64,000 bases of DNA from Microvelia longipes (Eukaryota; Arthropoda; Insecta; Hemiptera; Veliidae), in NCBI GenBank assembly GCA_018340805.1, contig JACMZG010001913.1, forward strand, positions 21,337,313-21,401,312, read 5' to 3'. Each line of letters starts with the position of its first letter. Positions within the stretch are counted from its first letter, which is position 1. Below are positions 33,795-45,339 of this stretch, piece after piece. A program made the position numbers and the translations under genes. The notes below the pieces were generated by a model. It saw only the letters and a list, made by a program, of their open reading frames with translations. It made no database searches and was not told the origin of the DNA.

Positions 33795-34690
33795 GTGAAA
33801 ATATGTGGTACACTGATGGATCCTTATCCATCACAGTCCAAGATGGACTGTGGCCCTGTTAGTGGGTGGCTTGTATAAGGCTAATACTCATCTCAAAACC
33901 TCCTTTTTTTTCTTTTCAAAGTATCCCGCAGTGTTTCAGGAGTAAATGTTAGCTATTAATGCGTGCTTAATAGATATTATTAAAAACATCTTAATCAAAA
34001 CTTCATTTTTACTGACAGCCAAGCTGCCATGAAAGCTCTGGATTCATACAAAGTTAACTCTAAGCTTGTCTGTGAGTGCTTACAAAACCTTTTGACCCTG
34101 TCACTCGACGATGAAGCGGTCTGGGCTATGTGTGCACGATCACAAGCAAATTAAGAGACACCCTTGCTGAAAAGAATCCTGAGACTACTTTAGTTGGCCC
34201 TGAACCCATAATAGCCACACCCAAAACTAGAGCCAAGGGTTTAGTCGAAGATTGGCTCTCAACCTATTACCTGAGCAATGGCATTAGAGCAAATGGCAAA
34301 TGGTGTCCCTCTCCACTAGCGAGAGGGACACCAAGCTCATGTTAAAAGGACCCAATGCCAAGCTGATTGAGGATCCCCTCAATCTAGATGGAGATTAAGT
34401 TGATCCTCAAGTTGAAAGGATCTCAGAAAAGTAGCTGGACTATTAACAAGTACCTTTGTAAACGCTTTTATACCATTGGTATCTTTAAAGATAATCCAGT
34501 GTGTAGGCTTTACGAATCTGATATACTGAAACTTCCTTTTACATACTTCTGATTTGCGAGGCCCTAGGATTTCATAGGTTATCCAACTTTGGTAGCAGCA
34601 ATCTTACCAAGTTTGAATCTACCAATTAATCACTGGTTAGGAAAGATCCTGGACCTTGTCCGGAGAAAATTATTTTGACCTGAACTAATT
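33795..34690 (+). pseudogene. Decayed non-LTR retrotransposon: RNase H and C-terminal region
   Basis: Pieces in shifting frames, in the right order, spell an RNase H domain: WYTDGS (33805), GPVSGWLV, VFQE-MLAINAC, TDSQAAMKALDSYKVNSKLV. They continue with LAEKNPETTLVGPEP and the conserved C-terminal tail TIGIFKDNPVCRLYESD, EALGFHRL. The DG, D(S) and N/Q residues around RNase H active-site positions are partly visible. At least four frameshifts or stops interrupt it. In live elements RNase H degrades template RNA during target-primed reverse transcription. The class is an RNase H-bearing LINE (I, R1 or LOA group), not resolved further. Only the 3' coding end remains. Confidence 0.82.
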
Positions 34691-34699
34691 GAGGGGACT

Positions 34700-36440
34700 G
34701 TACAAGTATACAATTGACCTCTGGTTGCAGTGCAAATGGAGGCTATCAATATGCGTACAAAGCAAGTCTTTAGGAACATTTTGAATTTCATACTTTGAAA
34801 TTATTCTTTTAGGAATATTTTCATGGTTACGGGGAAAGTCCGAACCCCTCCTGTAATTGTAATGCTACTATTAAATAATATAAATAAACTAAGGAGGCAA
34901 ACTATCGCTTTTAATTATAGAAATGGACGATCATACATTTTTTTTTTCTAAAAAAATAAATATTTAAAAATTGAAATATGGTACAGAAATCGTTCTTGGA
35001 AATGAAATCACTACTCCTTTCGATTTAAGCCTATTTAAATGTTTGCAAGCAAAACATATATCATATGATAATACCGAGTTTTGCAAAATATTAATAGTTG
35101 ACACACTAGATGTGCGAGAGACATCTAGGAAATAGAATTTTTGAAATTTTGGTCATAGAATCAAAATATGTAATAAAAAATACAGGGTACAATTTGATAT
35201 TATAGTTTGTTACAGGGCCAAAAATGGCCAAATGGTCAACACAAAACTCGGTTTATTACATATTATAGGTATCATACCCTTATCTGATAAGGTCCCTTAA
35301 TAGACTTGCAATTTTATTGATTTTTACTACAAGACACTCTGTTCATGGGTTGATGGGTCTCGAAGGGTTTATCCATCCCGTGGGTTATATAACCTTTGAC
35401 ATGTAATGAATAAAAAAAACTTTATGGACTTCAGGATATTATTTCTTTCTCAATTGTTATTGTAAGGTGCAACTGTCGTTTATATCTCTCTTCCTCTACT
35501 ATAAAATACATAACTTAATTTATATTAGCTTCGTTTGAATGAATCCTATTTATTCTAGTTGAGTAAAAACGCTGAAAAAACTCAGTCAAACTCTAAATTA
35601 GATCGGGAGTGACGTAATTAACCCCTAGGACGACCCTGGAAAGATTAAAGCGGATTATGCCGTGAAAAAGAGACCTTTTTCTCAAATTATTATTATTAAA
35701 ATATTTTGCCACAAAATATGGCACAAAGCTTATCTGCTCATTTCCTTCATTTGTTCCCTGCAAATATAAAAATATATAAATTATATGTCCTTTGTAAACT
35801 TTTCATAAAAAATATAAAAATTATAGTATTAAATACTCAGTCAAGCATGGCACAAATCTTCCATGCTAATTTAATTCATATTTAATGCTCTGTAAAAATG
35901 TTCATTTTTATGATATAAAAATGATGTAATTATTCGCGATGGATAGATAATAATCTATGGTTTAGTTCATTTTTGAGGTACATGTTTTTGGTTATAACCA
36001 TAATAAATATCTAAAATTTTTGATCCGTTTTCCAGGCTATAAGTGGTTTTAAAGCGATCATCCCAAACTTTTTTGTTTAAAAATTTTTAAGTAAAAAAAG
36101 TAATTCAGCATTCAGATGAGATAATGGATGATTTCAGAGTATTTCTTCTAGACATCTCATTTTCTTTTTAGGCACCTCCTTCTCCTAATATTTCCATGAA
36201 AATATTTTAAAAGCTACTTTCCGCAGTGAAAATATCGTTCATTGGCTTGAGGCAATGTCTTTTTTTAAGTTGCAATTTTTTGTTTCTTAGTTTAATGGAA
36301 ATGGAAAAAAAGAGTGGATGTAATAGTTTTTTGGTTTTGATTGGTTTATTTTTAAAACTTTTCTGGTTTCTGTTTTATTTTGCGTATTTCTCATTTTAAA
36401 AGGGAATACCAAACATTTTTAATAATTGTTGTTGAACTGA
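34700..36440. other. AT-rich stretch with one family B fragment
   Basis: 35040-35135 is a partial family B repeat (GCAAGCAAAACATATATC, GAGTTTTGCAAAA, GTGCGAGAGACATCTAGG). Otherwise unique AT-rich sequence with no gene supported. Confidence 0.45.
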
Positions 36441-36444
36441 ACTG

Positions 36445-36447
36445 TCT

Positions 36448-36483
<36 letters not shown>

Positions 36484-36505
36484 ATATATATATAATATAT
36501 ATATT

Positions 36506-36541
<36 letters not shown>

Positions 36542-36625
36542 CATAATATTTATATGTATATTCATATATATATATATGTGTGTGTGTGTGTATCAACGGT
36601 ATAAATGAGGAAAAGTAAAAATACA
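36445..36625. repeat. (TA)n/(TG)n microsatellite plus family D end
   Basis: Imperfect TA tract to 36545, (TG)n near 36578-36590, then ATCAACGGTATAAATGAGG with AAAAGTAAAAAT, which is the terminus of family D. Confidence 0.85.
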
Positions 36626-37014
36626 GCTATATATGTCTATAATTAGTTTACATACTAAAAAGTAGCACTTGAAAGTAGTTTTGCAATATAACTTCATTTC
36701 AATAGCGGTGTTACGGGTTTAAAGAGGATAAAAATATGAACTAGATGATTCCGCACGGAGAGCTCAGTAATTTGAGGCTCGGTCTGCTACAGGAATAAAT
36801 ACTTGAAAGAAGCCTATATAGGACTGTAAAGTAGGCGTAAAATAGAGCTTTTAAATAGTAGGAAGGTTACACAGGTAAAGAACAAGGAATTATGCATAAA
36901 TGTTTACAATTGTTATTATTATAGTAAATTAGTGTACAACTAATTTACACATCTAAGCACAGAACAACTCCTACAGCACAATGTCCTTAGGATGTTAAAG
37001 TAGGAGCTTTTTAT

Positions 37015-37131
37015 ATTATGTTTATCACTAATTTTTATTCTAAATTTAAGTTAAGATGTATAATTTTTTACTTTTACTTTGTATATTAATTTAATAAATA
37101 AAGATATTTGTTTAAAAAAAAAAAAAAAAAC
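37015..37131 (+). mobile_element. Retrotransposed 3' end with poly(A)
   Basis: An AT-rich trailer ends AATAAATAAAGATATTTG-TTT followed by 17 A at 37115-37131. A polyadenylation signal about 20 nt before a genomic A-tract is the mark of a reverse-transcribed insertion (LINE or processed pseudogene). The 5' limit is unclear. Confidence 0.6.
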
Positions 37132-38535
37132 TCATAAAGTATAAAATGTATTTTGAAATATATGCTTGATTAAAATAAGTAAACCTTATTGACTAAGGGA
37201 GTGAGCTTAACTCGTAGCTAACTAATTAACACTATCAAAAGGCTGAGCTAAGTAGCGAAGTCGTAGATGACGAAGTTTAAGAGAGCTCCTGGAGTTGAAA
37301 GATAACCTGCTTGAATTCCGATGAGTATAGACCGGATACGGATATATATAATACCGGTACTTAAATTTGATGTTTTAATATATAACTTTGGATATCAAAA
37401 CTAATTATAACTTGATTTTCACACAAAACATACTTGGTGGATTTCCACACTTTCAATATGGCGATACATACAACCCTATCTAGATTTGAAAACGACGGTT
37501 ATTTCATCAGGTTATCCAACTTCCAATTATTCTAGGGGGTTTTCCGGGACTAGGCATGTCAAGTAGATACTTGATGAAGAGCAGGTAAGACTACTTGAGG
37601 AGTAACGTGGTTCATGGAAGCCTGGTAGGAGATATGAGTCCATTAAAGCTGTAATGCTAAGTCCAAACGGTGAAGTCGTAAGTTCACAATTAATAATGAC
37701 CAGAAATGCATCGATGTATTGAGGGATATAGATATCAAATAAAATTACAAGTATGCATATTTCTAGGGGGTTAATGAAGTTACAAAATAACTTGTTCCGC
37801 AGGTACCTCAGGTACGGAACACTAGAAAAGAAATTAAGGTTAGTTTACCTTGTTTAAAATTTAAGTAATTGTTTACAATGTTTTAGATTTTTAACTTTAT
37901 TTAAACAAAATAAATCAACAAATGAAAGAAGTGACGAAACAAACTCTAAAAATATGACGAGTCATAAAAAGCTATAGTAAACAAACCATAAATATCAGTG
38001 TTGCCAACATTTTATTTAAAAATATATTTATTTGGTACTTTATAAAAATGTTAAATACTTAATATTTCGTAATTTTAAATAATAACGTAGAGGAAATATC
38101 ATTATGAATAATAATCATGTTTACCCAACGGGAAACACCGAGATTTACTCTATAACCTGCAACAAAATAACCTCAACTCATTAATTTCTCTTTCTAGGGT
38201 GTTTTGACTTTTTTATTTTTACCATTATATCTAAGTGTACCATAAAGCCCTAGGTGGTAGAGTATTATCTATTAATGACTAATTTTGCAGCCGTAAGTAG
38301 ATAACAACTTTTTAAAATCTTTTAATACTCAAAACAAATGCCCTTGTCTGCGACGTCGGACCCTTGGACCGCTTCCTGCCCGAGGCAGGAAGCCAATAAT
38401 AACGATTATTGAAAGTATTGAGTTATTTTTTTGTTAAATGGCATTTTGCCATGTTATCAGTGAATTATAATTTTTCTGCCGTTTAAGCGAATGTATCGAC
38501 TGTAAGGCTTGCTCTGCTTATTGTGGACTCTTTGG
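37132..38535. other. Gene-free stretch with a GC hairpin
   Basis: A perfect 10-bp stem GCTTCCTGCC / GGCAGGAAGC with a 3-nt loop lies at 38371-38393, preceded by TGCGACGTCGGACCC. Nothing else recognised. Confidence 0.4.
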
Positions 38536-38539
38536 CCCT

Positions 38540-38995
38540 CATTTAACAGGTGATCGTATTCCATACGCATTTAATACGATCTGGTTCTTGCACCGTATTT
38601 GTTTAGTCGATCGAGTTAAATGACGTTGTAACTGATCTTGCCAAAACATCGCGTCTTTTAATTGTGAAAGTTGACACGGGTTATAAGGTAGTTAGAATAA
38701 AAAAATATATTGAGTTAAATACTAATTTCTTTGCGTAATAATTAAGTTACACTAAACAAAATAAAGTTATTTGATTTTAAACGGTAATATTTAAATGAAA
38801 TAATAATTAGTCAAGAAGGTAATATTTTTTTTTAGTAAGATCGCCCTTGAAGGTACATACAGCGTATCGGGGGATCGATGTAGATTCCATCTCCCTAGTT
38901 CTAGCGTATGTAATTGTATTCCCTCCGTATGGTTCTTACAGCGTATTTAACTATCGTACTTCGGATTTAGTATGCTGAACGTACTTATTAATTGT
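38540..38995. repeat. Block with ATACGATC/GTATTTAA inverted words
   Basis: The left part has GTGATCGTATTCCATACGC, ATTTAATACGATCTGG and GCACCGTATTTG. The right part has CATACAGCGTATCGGGGG, GTATGGTTCTTACAGCG and TATTTAACTATCG. The words are those of 245-330 (CGGTACAAGAACC, TTTAATGCGTATCTAATACG), where a fragment interrupts family A. A degraded inverted-repeat element is likely. Confidence 0.5.
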
Positions 38996-39287
38996 TTTTA
39001 AATAAAAATGCTTTCAGTAACCTCGCTACTGATGTCTTTTAGCATTGGTACCTAAGTTAACTGAAAAATAACTTCTGATTCAGAATGTGAAAAACTGTAA
39101 ATAACGTCATCTTGCTCCACTTCCCCCCTCTCCGGTTCAATTTCTAAATTTTGTATTTATGACTTCATCGATTATGTGTTTTCATTTCGGTCACTTAAGA
39201 TAGTCCGTGCTGGAAAAAAAGTATAACAAATTTATTGAATTCATATTTTATTTATGTCATATAAGTTTACTCTTGGTAAACAAAAAA

Positions 39288-39840
39288 TTCGGGTACGGGG
39301 TACCTCGGAACTTTTCCTCATTACATCGGATTTGCTACGCTCATCCTCCCTGCTTCGGACTCGCTTCGCTCATCCTCAGAATAAACAAGTCGTTACATTT
39401 ATACTGAACTAATTCAGATAATGAGATGAAACTTAGCACATATTTTCGTCTTATACATGGCTACGTGTGTACCAAATCTTATCCCGATCGCATCATTTTT
39501 CGCGTTTTATGATGTTTCGAAATTTTTGCTGAGTCATTATTGTGGGTTAATGACGTCATAAAAGAAATTATTTTCTAAATAGAACAAATACAACGGTAGA
39601 CTGATTTTTGTACAAAGGTTCAACTCTTTAGCATAAATACACTGGGAGCTACGATGATAACAGTCACACACACACACACATACACATACATAAACAGACA
39701 GACAACATTGTGAAAACCACTTAGTAGGTTCCTTAAAAACGCTTGAAACGGATAATTCCGGTGACATCCCTGTTTCGGATTTTTTGCAAACACCATACTT
39801 TTCCTATATACCTACGTTAAAAATGAGGAAAAGTAAAAAT
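39288..39840 (+). repeat. Family C copy followed by family D copy
   Basis: 39288-39400 has GGGTACGGGGTACCTCGG, GGATTTGCTACGCTCATCC and CTCGCTTCGCTCATCC. 39590-39840 has TTTTTGTACAAAGGTTCAAC, a (CA)n run, GACATCCCTGTTTCGGAT and CATACTTTTCCTATATACC. It is the best-preserved pairing of the two families and supports their being one element. Short frames across it are not genes. Confidence 0.65.
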
Positions 39841-39844
39841 TATC

Positions 39845-40345
39845 GATAGGTACAAAAACATGTAAAACCTTATACAATATTTCTCGGAAGTCTTTGACCA
39901 GATATAACCATTGTTGTTTTTAACGATGAAATATTGGCTAGCCTTTATGATTTTAATATTCATTAATTCTAACATTATACCTCTATCAAATACATCAAAA
40001 TGAATATTATATTCTATTGATCATGTTGGTAGACTTCGACCTCTAACATGCACTTAGTACAACATCCCATTTTATGTTACTCAACCTTTTCTATGTATGT
40101 ACTTCTTAAAAATAATTTTTATCATTTTTACTTCTATCTCTCCAGTTTCGTGTGTGTTTATTGATTAGTTTCACTTTGTAAATATGATCTTTTTAAATAT
40201 TATTTAGGTTGTAACATTTTAAGAACAACATTTTTTAAATACAACAATTTAAATTAGTTATTAGGGCATAACTTGGACTTTTTTTTCAACTGCATGTTAT
40301 TAGTAACAATGAAGCATTTAATATAAGAGGATAAAATTAACAGAG
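39845..40345. other. AT-rich stretch, nothing recognised
   Basis: No supported feature. Confidence 0.4.
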
Positions 40346-40348
40346 CTT

Positions 40349-40532
40349 CAAACTACAAATTCCGTCTTTTCCACAAGAATATCTATATTTAAATAGCAGA
40401 GCCGGCTTTCGGCTTTCGCCATCAACTGTGCCTAACAAAATCTTGTTAGGCACAGTTGATGGCGAAAGCCGAAAGCCGGCTCTGCTATTTAAATATAGAT
40501 ATTCTTGTGGAAAAGACGGAATTTGTAGTTTG
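40349..40532. repeat. Perfect 90-bp palindrome with 4-nt spacer
   Basis: Arms 40349-40438 and 40443-40532 are exact reverse complements over all 90 positions; the spacer is AATC. The arm reads outward TTGTTAGGCACAGTTGATGG, CGAAAGCCGAAAGCCGGC, TCTGCTATTTAAATATAG, GGAAAAGACGGAATTTG. GTTGATGG, a GGC-GAAA-GCC hairpin and a following GAAAGC resemble the tail module of the Penelope fold-backs. The 97-residue minus-strand frame covering it is a palindrome shadow. A transcript would form a 90-bp dsRNA hairpin. Confidence 0.97.
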
Positions 40533-41305
40533 ATGTTATGAGTAATCCACAGCGTAGTAACGTACCAATTAACAGAGCTTGTTCTGTAATGGATGAAAAG
40601 ATACGGACAAAGGAGAAAAGGTCTATGCAAAGTTAATAAAGTAAAAAGGTCTTGTTCAAGTTTACTCTAGGTAAACAAAGGATTGATGGAAACAAAAACA
40701 TGATGTAAAACCTTATCCAATCTCTCTGTGAAGTCCATGACAAGATATTAACATTCTAGTTTCTAACATTGAAATGTTGGACATTATGATACTTTGACTA
40801 ATATAACATGAAATCATGAAAATAATATAATTTTAACATTGCTTTGAGAATTATCCGACCAGAATGTCAAAGTAAAAGCCAAATATTCATGTAACCTGCT
40901 AGACGAGGTGTATACAATTTGACCGCTGTGTTAATAATGAAATGAAATGAAATTTTAAATTACTTTACATAGGATATTTTTGTGAGGTTACCGTGTACTA
41001 AAATCACACAGGTGGGGGGCTTAGATTATAAGAGATGTATTATTTAATTGTCAAAACACATTCAAAACTACATATTTGGGCCATGACTATTTATTTATTA
41101 TTAATAAAATATTAAAAGGTTAGATACCACAGTATTAAGAATTATAAGTTTTATTTTAAATAAAAATAAATAAATAACACCTTTATTATTTTTTTTTTTA
41201 CAAAGGAACCAAAGATAAAAATTGGTAACAACAAGAATAGAAAATAAAAGGGGCATCGCTCGGTTTTTAAACTGGTCTTCTGCCTGACCCTGATTTTGAG
41301 GTAGG

Positions 41306-41697
41306 AATGGTCTAAAAATAATAAAAAGTCAGTTTACCAAGCTTTCAGCTATATATTAAGTCTTTTTCAAGGTACATAATTATAAAATAATAACAATAAA
41401 TGAAATATTACATATTAAAAATCATAACACTGTCACCTACAAACAAGCTCTGTTTGTAGGTGATACAGTGCTACAAATACAGAGCTTGTTTGTAGGTGAT
41501 ACAGTGCTTCAAATACAGTGCTTGCTTGTAGGTGATTCAATGATATAAATACAGAGCTTGTTTGTATGTGGTTGTGTTATGTTTTTAATATGTAATAGTT
41601 TATTTATTGTTGTTATTTTATAATTATGTACCGTTAAAAAGACTTAATATATAGTTGGAAGCTTGGTAAATTGATTTTTTATTCGTTTTAGACCATT
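41306..41697. mobile_element. Fold-back element, ~147-bp arms around a 36-bp tandem repeat
   Basis: Left arm (41306-41452: AATGGTCTAAAA, TTTACCAAGCTTTCAGCTAT, ATTAAGTCTTTTTCAAGG, TACATAATTATAAAATAA) and right arm (about 41547-41697) are reverse complements with about 10% differences. The centre holds four copies of a 36-bp unit with CAGAGCTTGTTTGTAGGTG. Read outward, the arms contain AGCTGAAAGCTTGGTAAA, again a GAAAGC followed by an AT-rich trailer. Non-coding. Confidence 0.8.
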
Positions 41698-41770
41698 TAG
41701 TCTATTAGTCTTTAAGTGTTGTTGTTTGATAATTCAGTATGTAGAATTCAGTATTTTTTTTTTAATTTTA

Positions 41771-41823
41771 TCGTATAATAATTTATATTCTTGATTGAAT
41801 CAAGAATATAAATTATTATACGA
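41771..41823. repeat. 26-bp perfect palindrome, 1-nt spacer
   Basis: TCGTATAATAATTTATATTC-TTGATT is followed after a single G by its exact reverse complement. AT-rich cruciform-type sequence, no other evidence of function. Confidence 0.9.
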
Positions 41824-41879
41824 TATATAATGATTATGATTATAATAAATTATTATAATCAAGTTGATTCACTCTTTTG

Positions 41880-42025
41880 ATAATTTTTAATGCTCCTCCA
41901 CTCTCAGGCTTAGCCTTGTGGTGATGCAATCTTTTATTCTTAGTATTAAGACAATTTATATGTATATTGTATTATAGTTAAAAAATTATAAACGAAATAA
42001 AGGATTTTTGAATTGAATTGAATTT
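41880..42025 (+). mobile_element. Non-LTR retrotransposon 3' tail
   Basis: GC-richer start (CTCAGGCTTAGCCTTGTGG), then an AT-rich trailer ending AAACGAAATAAAGGATTTTT with GAATTGAATTGAATT. It has the same pentanucleotide tail type as the minus-strand copy at 11165-11370. No coding part remains. Confidence 0.6.
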
Positions 42026-42054
42026 CCATTTAAAAACAAAATATTTAGCATGTA

Positions 42055-42290
42055 AAGCAATTTTTATTTTTCCTCATCTGCTACCTTAGGTAGATAGAAA
42101 AAAGTATTGTTCACTATAAAAATCTGAAACTACGATTTCATCACAAAGGGATGGGATATCAATCAGGGTGGGGATTTCATTTTTTTCTCATCACGGTTTT
42201 TGACACTTTTACATCATGAGATTTGTCTGGCGTTGTCACTCTCAACTTCCGCTGTATTTATGCTAGAGAGTTAAAACTTCATGAAAAATA
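42055..42290 (-). repeat. Interspersed repeat family D, inverted copy
   Basis: TTTTTCCTCATCTGCTACC, AAAAAAGTATTGTTCAC, AATCTGAAACTACGATTTC and GCTAGAGAGTTAAAACTTC appear in the same order as at 2880-3190. A short insertion (CAATCAGGGTGGGGATTTC) separates its halves. Confidence 0.55.
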
Positions 42291-42299
42291 TTATAGAAT

Positions 42300-43670
42300 A
42301 GTCATGAAAAATTGCTTTTATCTTTAAATCTCTTCATTAACACAGTACTTTTCCAAATAACCCTGTAACCACAGAGGTTTTGGCAAAAAGTTAATTTTGT
42401 TTGTTTCTTTAAATTTTAAGCAATATTTTATGCAATTTATTAGTTAGACTATATGTTCTTATAATGGTTTGAAAATAATTAAACCCTTAAATTTAAATTT
42501 TATTATGTAAATGTCCGTTTATATTTAAATTTGTATCACAAAGAGTTGGGTTTTAAGGACATGTAGGTTTCCAGTTGGTTAACTTTTTGTGCTGTCTATT
42601 TTCTAAATTTAAATAAAAATGCATTTATTAATAACTTTTATATTCCATTTCCGTTTTTATTAAAAGGTGATCTGTTGTTTATTTCTCTACAGCGGTTATT
42701 TATTTATTATTTCTAATGGACTATTAGTCCAATTATAATAAAGTTAAACATACATTTATAAACAAAACAAACATTTTTGTTAAAATGAACTTTGAATTAT
42801 ACATCCATTAGTTTCATTGTATATAAAAGCTGCTAGCTTCGGTTGAACTACACTCAAATTAACTAAAAAAAGTGTATGAAAGTGTCTATACACATTTATG
42901 TTCTATCACATAGGGTAGGATATATTATATAGGGTAGGATTTGTTTAATTATTAAAAGAGGGGGTTGCCAGTGGCTTCTCTGGTCGGCCTATTCAAGAAC
43001 CAACTGATACCCTTCCAGATTTGTGAATCAGTGGATAAATGTCTTGTGCCCATCCTATTTATTTTAATAATATCTGTTGATGAATGTTTTTTTTTTATTT
43101 TATAACTAATAGATAAAAAATATTTCTCTTAACTTAATTTGAGTTTTAAAGTAAGTTTATAAATTATTTTGAATGAGTGACAAATAAGTGATTTTTTATA
43201 AAGTCCACAAGCATATTGGTTTGTAAGGAAACAGTGATGGTAATTATTATTTGGTTGAGGGAAGTTTTTTAAAAAAAAGTTACAAAACATGTTGTTAAAA
43301 GAAAGCTGGTAGTGCCATGTGGCATGATTTTATGGTGCTAAAAAGAACATAAAAGAGATTTTAAACATTTGGTGCTATCTTGTTTGAAACACCTATGCAC
43401 ATACTATCTTTAGGTTACTCTAGAATTAAACCACACATTATTTTTTAATATCCTCACTTATTTTAAACATTTACCTTAGGAAGAGGGGAGGGGTTAAAAA
43501 CGTTATTCCTATTCCTAACGTGTAAGTCCTATTCCTATAGACTTAGTCCTATAAGTCACCAATTCTCAACCCTTGGGTTGAGTGATTCAAATGGATGGGT
43601 CAATTCTTAACCCAAATTGCATCGTACTCGATTAAATTTACTTTATATAGGTGTAAATAAAATTATTTAA
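42300..43670. other. AT-rich stretch, nothing recognised
   Basis: Contains only short local repetition, such as (CC)TATTCCTA three times near 43503-43540. No exon, RNA or element supported. Confidence 0.4.
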
Positions 43671-43677
43671 ACTTATG

Positions 43678-44100
43678 ACTATAGTAAAAGAGGTCAAACT
43701 ACCATCCGTATTATTGAAACTACCCTTGTCTACCAATTATTGAATTACTATTCAATAATGGATAAACAAAAGCTTAATACTGATGGTAGTTTGTCCTCTT
43801 TTACCGTAACCATTAAAATAAAATGCCCGTTTTAGGGCCTTTCGGCCCATCAGGGTTTCACCCTGCGGGAACCACCTCAGGTGGGTCGCATCTACTACAC
43901 TCTAAAAATTAATTAAAGCTGGCGAAATCTTTTTAATACAAATACTATTCATAAAATCTTAGAGCATAGCCCGGGCTGCGAACCCCGGACCTCCGGTGCC
44001 GAAATCGAACGCCTTTACGATCACGGCCACTGAGGCAGACTACCGTAGCCATTAATTTAAATAATTTTATTTACATCATATTTATAATAAACATAATATA
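43678..44100. mobile_element. Small TIR element split by a SINE insertion
   Basis: 43683-43715 (AGTAAAAGAGGTCAAACTAC, CATCCGTATTA) and 43778-43810 (TAATACTGATGGTAGTTTG, TCCTCTTTTACCGTA) form TIRs. The sequence after the SINE (GTAGCCATTAATTTAAATAA, TTACATCATATTTATAATAA) continues the element. The uninterrupted relative is at 46430-46560. Confidence 0.7.
43817..44040 (-). mobile_element. tRNA-derived SINE, copy 2, with 15-bp target duplication
   Basis: The best-preserved copy. Minus-strand head GTCTGCCTCAGTGGCCGTG carries an A-box-like TGCCTCAGTGG (44037-44027), and GGTTCGCAGCC is the B-box (43984-43974). The body contains the reverse of TTAATTAAAGCTGGCGAAAT, and the far end has the hairpin block GGGCC-TTTC-GGCCC and CAGGGTTTCACCCTG. 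TACCGTAACCATTAA (43802-43816) and TACCGTAGCCATTAA (44041-44055) are the target duplication, one mismatch in 15. The promoter boxes suggest pol III transcription; mobilisation would need a partner LINE. Confidence 0.88.
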
Positions 44101-44416
44101 AACATTCTTTGAAATGTAATTATATTATAACAGGCAACACTTGAAATGGATAAAACAATATAATGTCTTGTCGAACCAAAACTGGGTCCTGAGAAAATGA
44201 TTGGTAAAAATATAATATTGTTGAATAAAATTACTTGTTTAAGTTGTATAAAATAAGTTGTAGAAGTTGAAAAAAAAAATACTTGTACTTGGAAATATAA
44301 CAACAATACTTCATTAACTTTATTCTCTTGTTTAATCATGTTTTAAACTTCAATAAACATTGACAAGAACTTAGGTCGGCTATCCCTCTTGCATTTGACA
44401 GTTGCGTTCCGTTTTT

Positions 44417-44418
<2 letters not shown>

Positions 44419-44501
<83 letters not shown>
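44419..44501. repeat. (TA)n microsatellite
   Basis: Pure TA tract; source of a spurious YIYI-rich frame. Confidence 0.97.
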
Positions 44502-44505
<4 letters not shown>

Positions 44506-44961
44506 CGGCTCTATATAGGTTCATTTCTGTACTTTTACATTTCCTTGGTCTATTAAATTGTGGAAAAAGTTATTGAGGGTATTGTCGGCCCTAGAATTTT
44601 TTTACCCACCTTAAAAATAAAATTAGAATGAAGGCAAAACCATAATTCTAGTCTGGAGTCAAGCAGTCCAAAGCCCAAACCCAAAGCTAAACTGAAAAAA
44701 TGTCTGGCTCGCTGTGTTAGCTAATTTATAATTTAACATGTGCTCCGACAAAAAAAGCAACTGTGTATAATAATTTATATTAAATATTATTAGAAAATAA
44801 TGATTTACTATTCTAGTAATACAGTAAGTTGTATTCTCTGTTAGTACCTGTTTTATCAATTACTTAGGTCATCATTCCAAATCTAACAAAATACTAAGCC
44901 CACAAAACTTGCTCATGTATGACGCATAAGAATTGGGACACAATGAATAAAAATAAAAAAT

Positions 44962-45337
44962 AAATTGCCCATTTTAAGGCCTTTCGCCCTATCAGGGTAT
45001 TTGCCTTGTGGGAACATCTACTATCCTCAAAGAGAATTAATTAAAGTTGGCAAAATCTTTTTAATACAACTTTTTTTAAAAATAAAAATCCTTTAAAGTA
45101 TTGTAACAATAAACAATTAACAATTGAAATCAGTATACAATAATTTTAGCAAATTATTAAAATAAATATTGTAATGTATAGGACTAGTCCCCATGAGAGA
45201 ACCAAAAAGCTCTGTGCTGTGGGGAGAAAATACTAAGAAATAAAATTCATATGTCTTAGAGCATAGCCCGGACTGCCAATCTTATACCTCCGGTGCCGAA
45301 ATCGAGTGCCTATACGAGGCACGGCCACGGAGGTAGG
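44962..45337 (-). mobile_element. tRNA-derived SINE, copy 3, with ~170-bp internal insertion
   Basis: The ends match copies 1 and 2: GCCCATTTTAAGGCCTTTCG at one side, and GCATAGCCCGGACTGCCAAT, CTCCGGTGCCGAAATCGAG, GGCACGGCCACGGAGG at the other. Between AATACAA (45062-45068) and CTTAGAGCATAGCC (45257) there are about 170-190 extra AT-rich bases absent from the others. The B-box has lost its core (GGCAGTCC), so it is inactive. Confidence 0.78.
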
Positions 45338-45339
45338 GC

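Noticed and set aside
40337..40630. 97-residue minus-strand frame
   Set aside because: Covers the perfect palindrome, so its sequence mirrors itself; no homology or start context.
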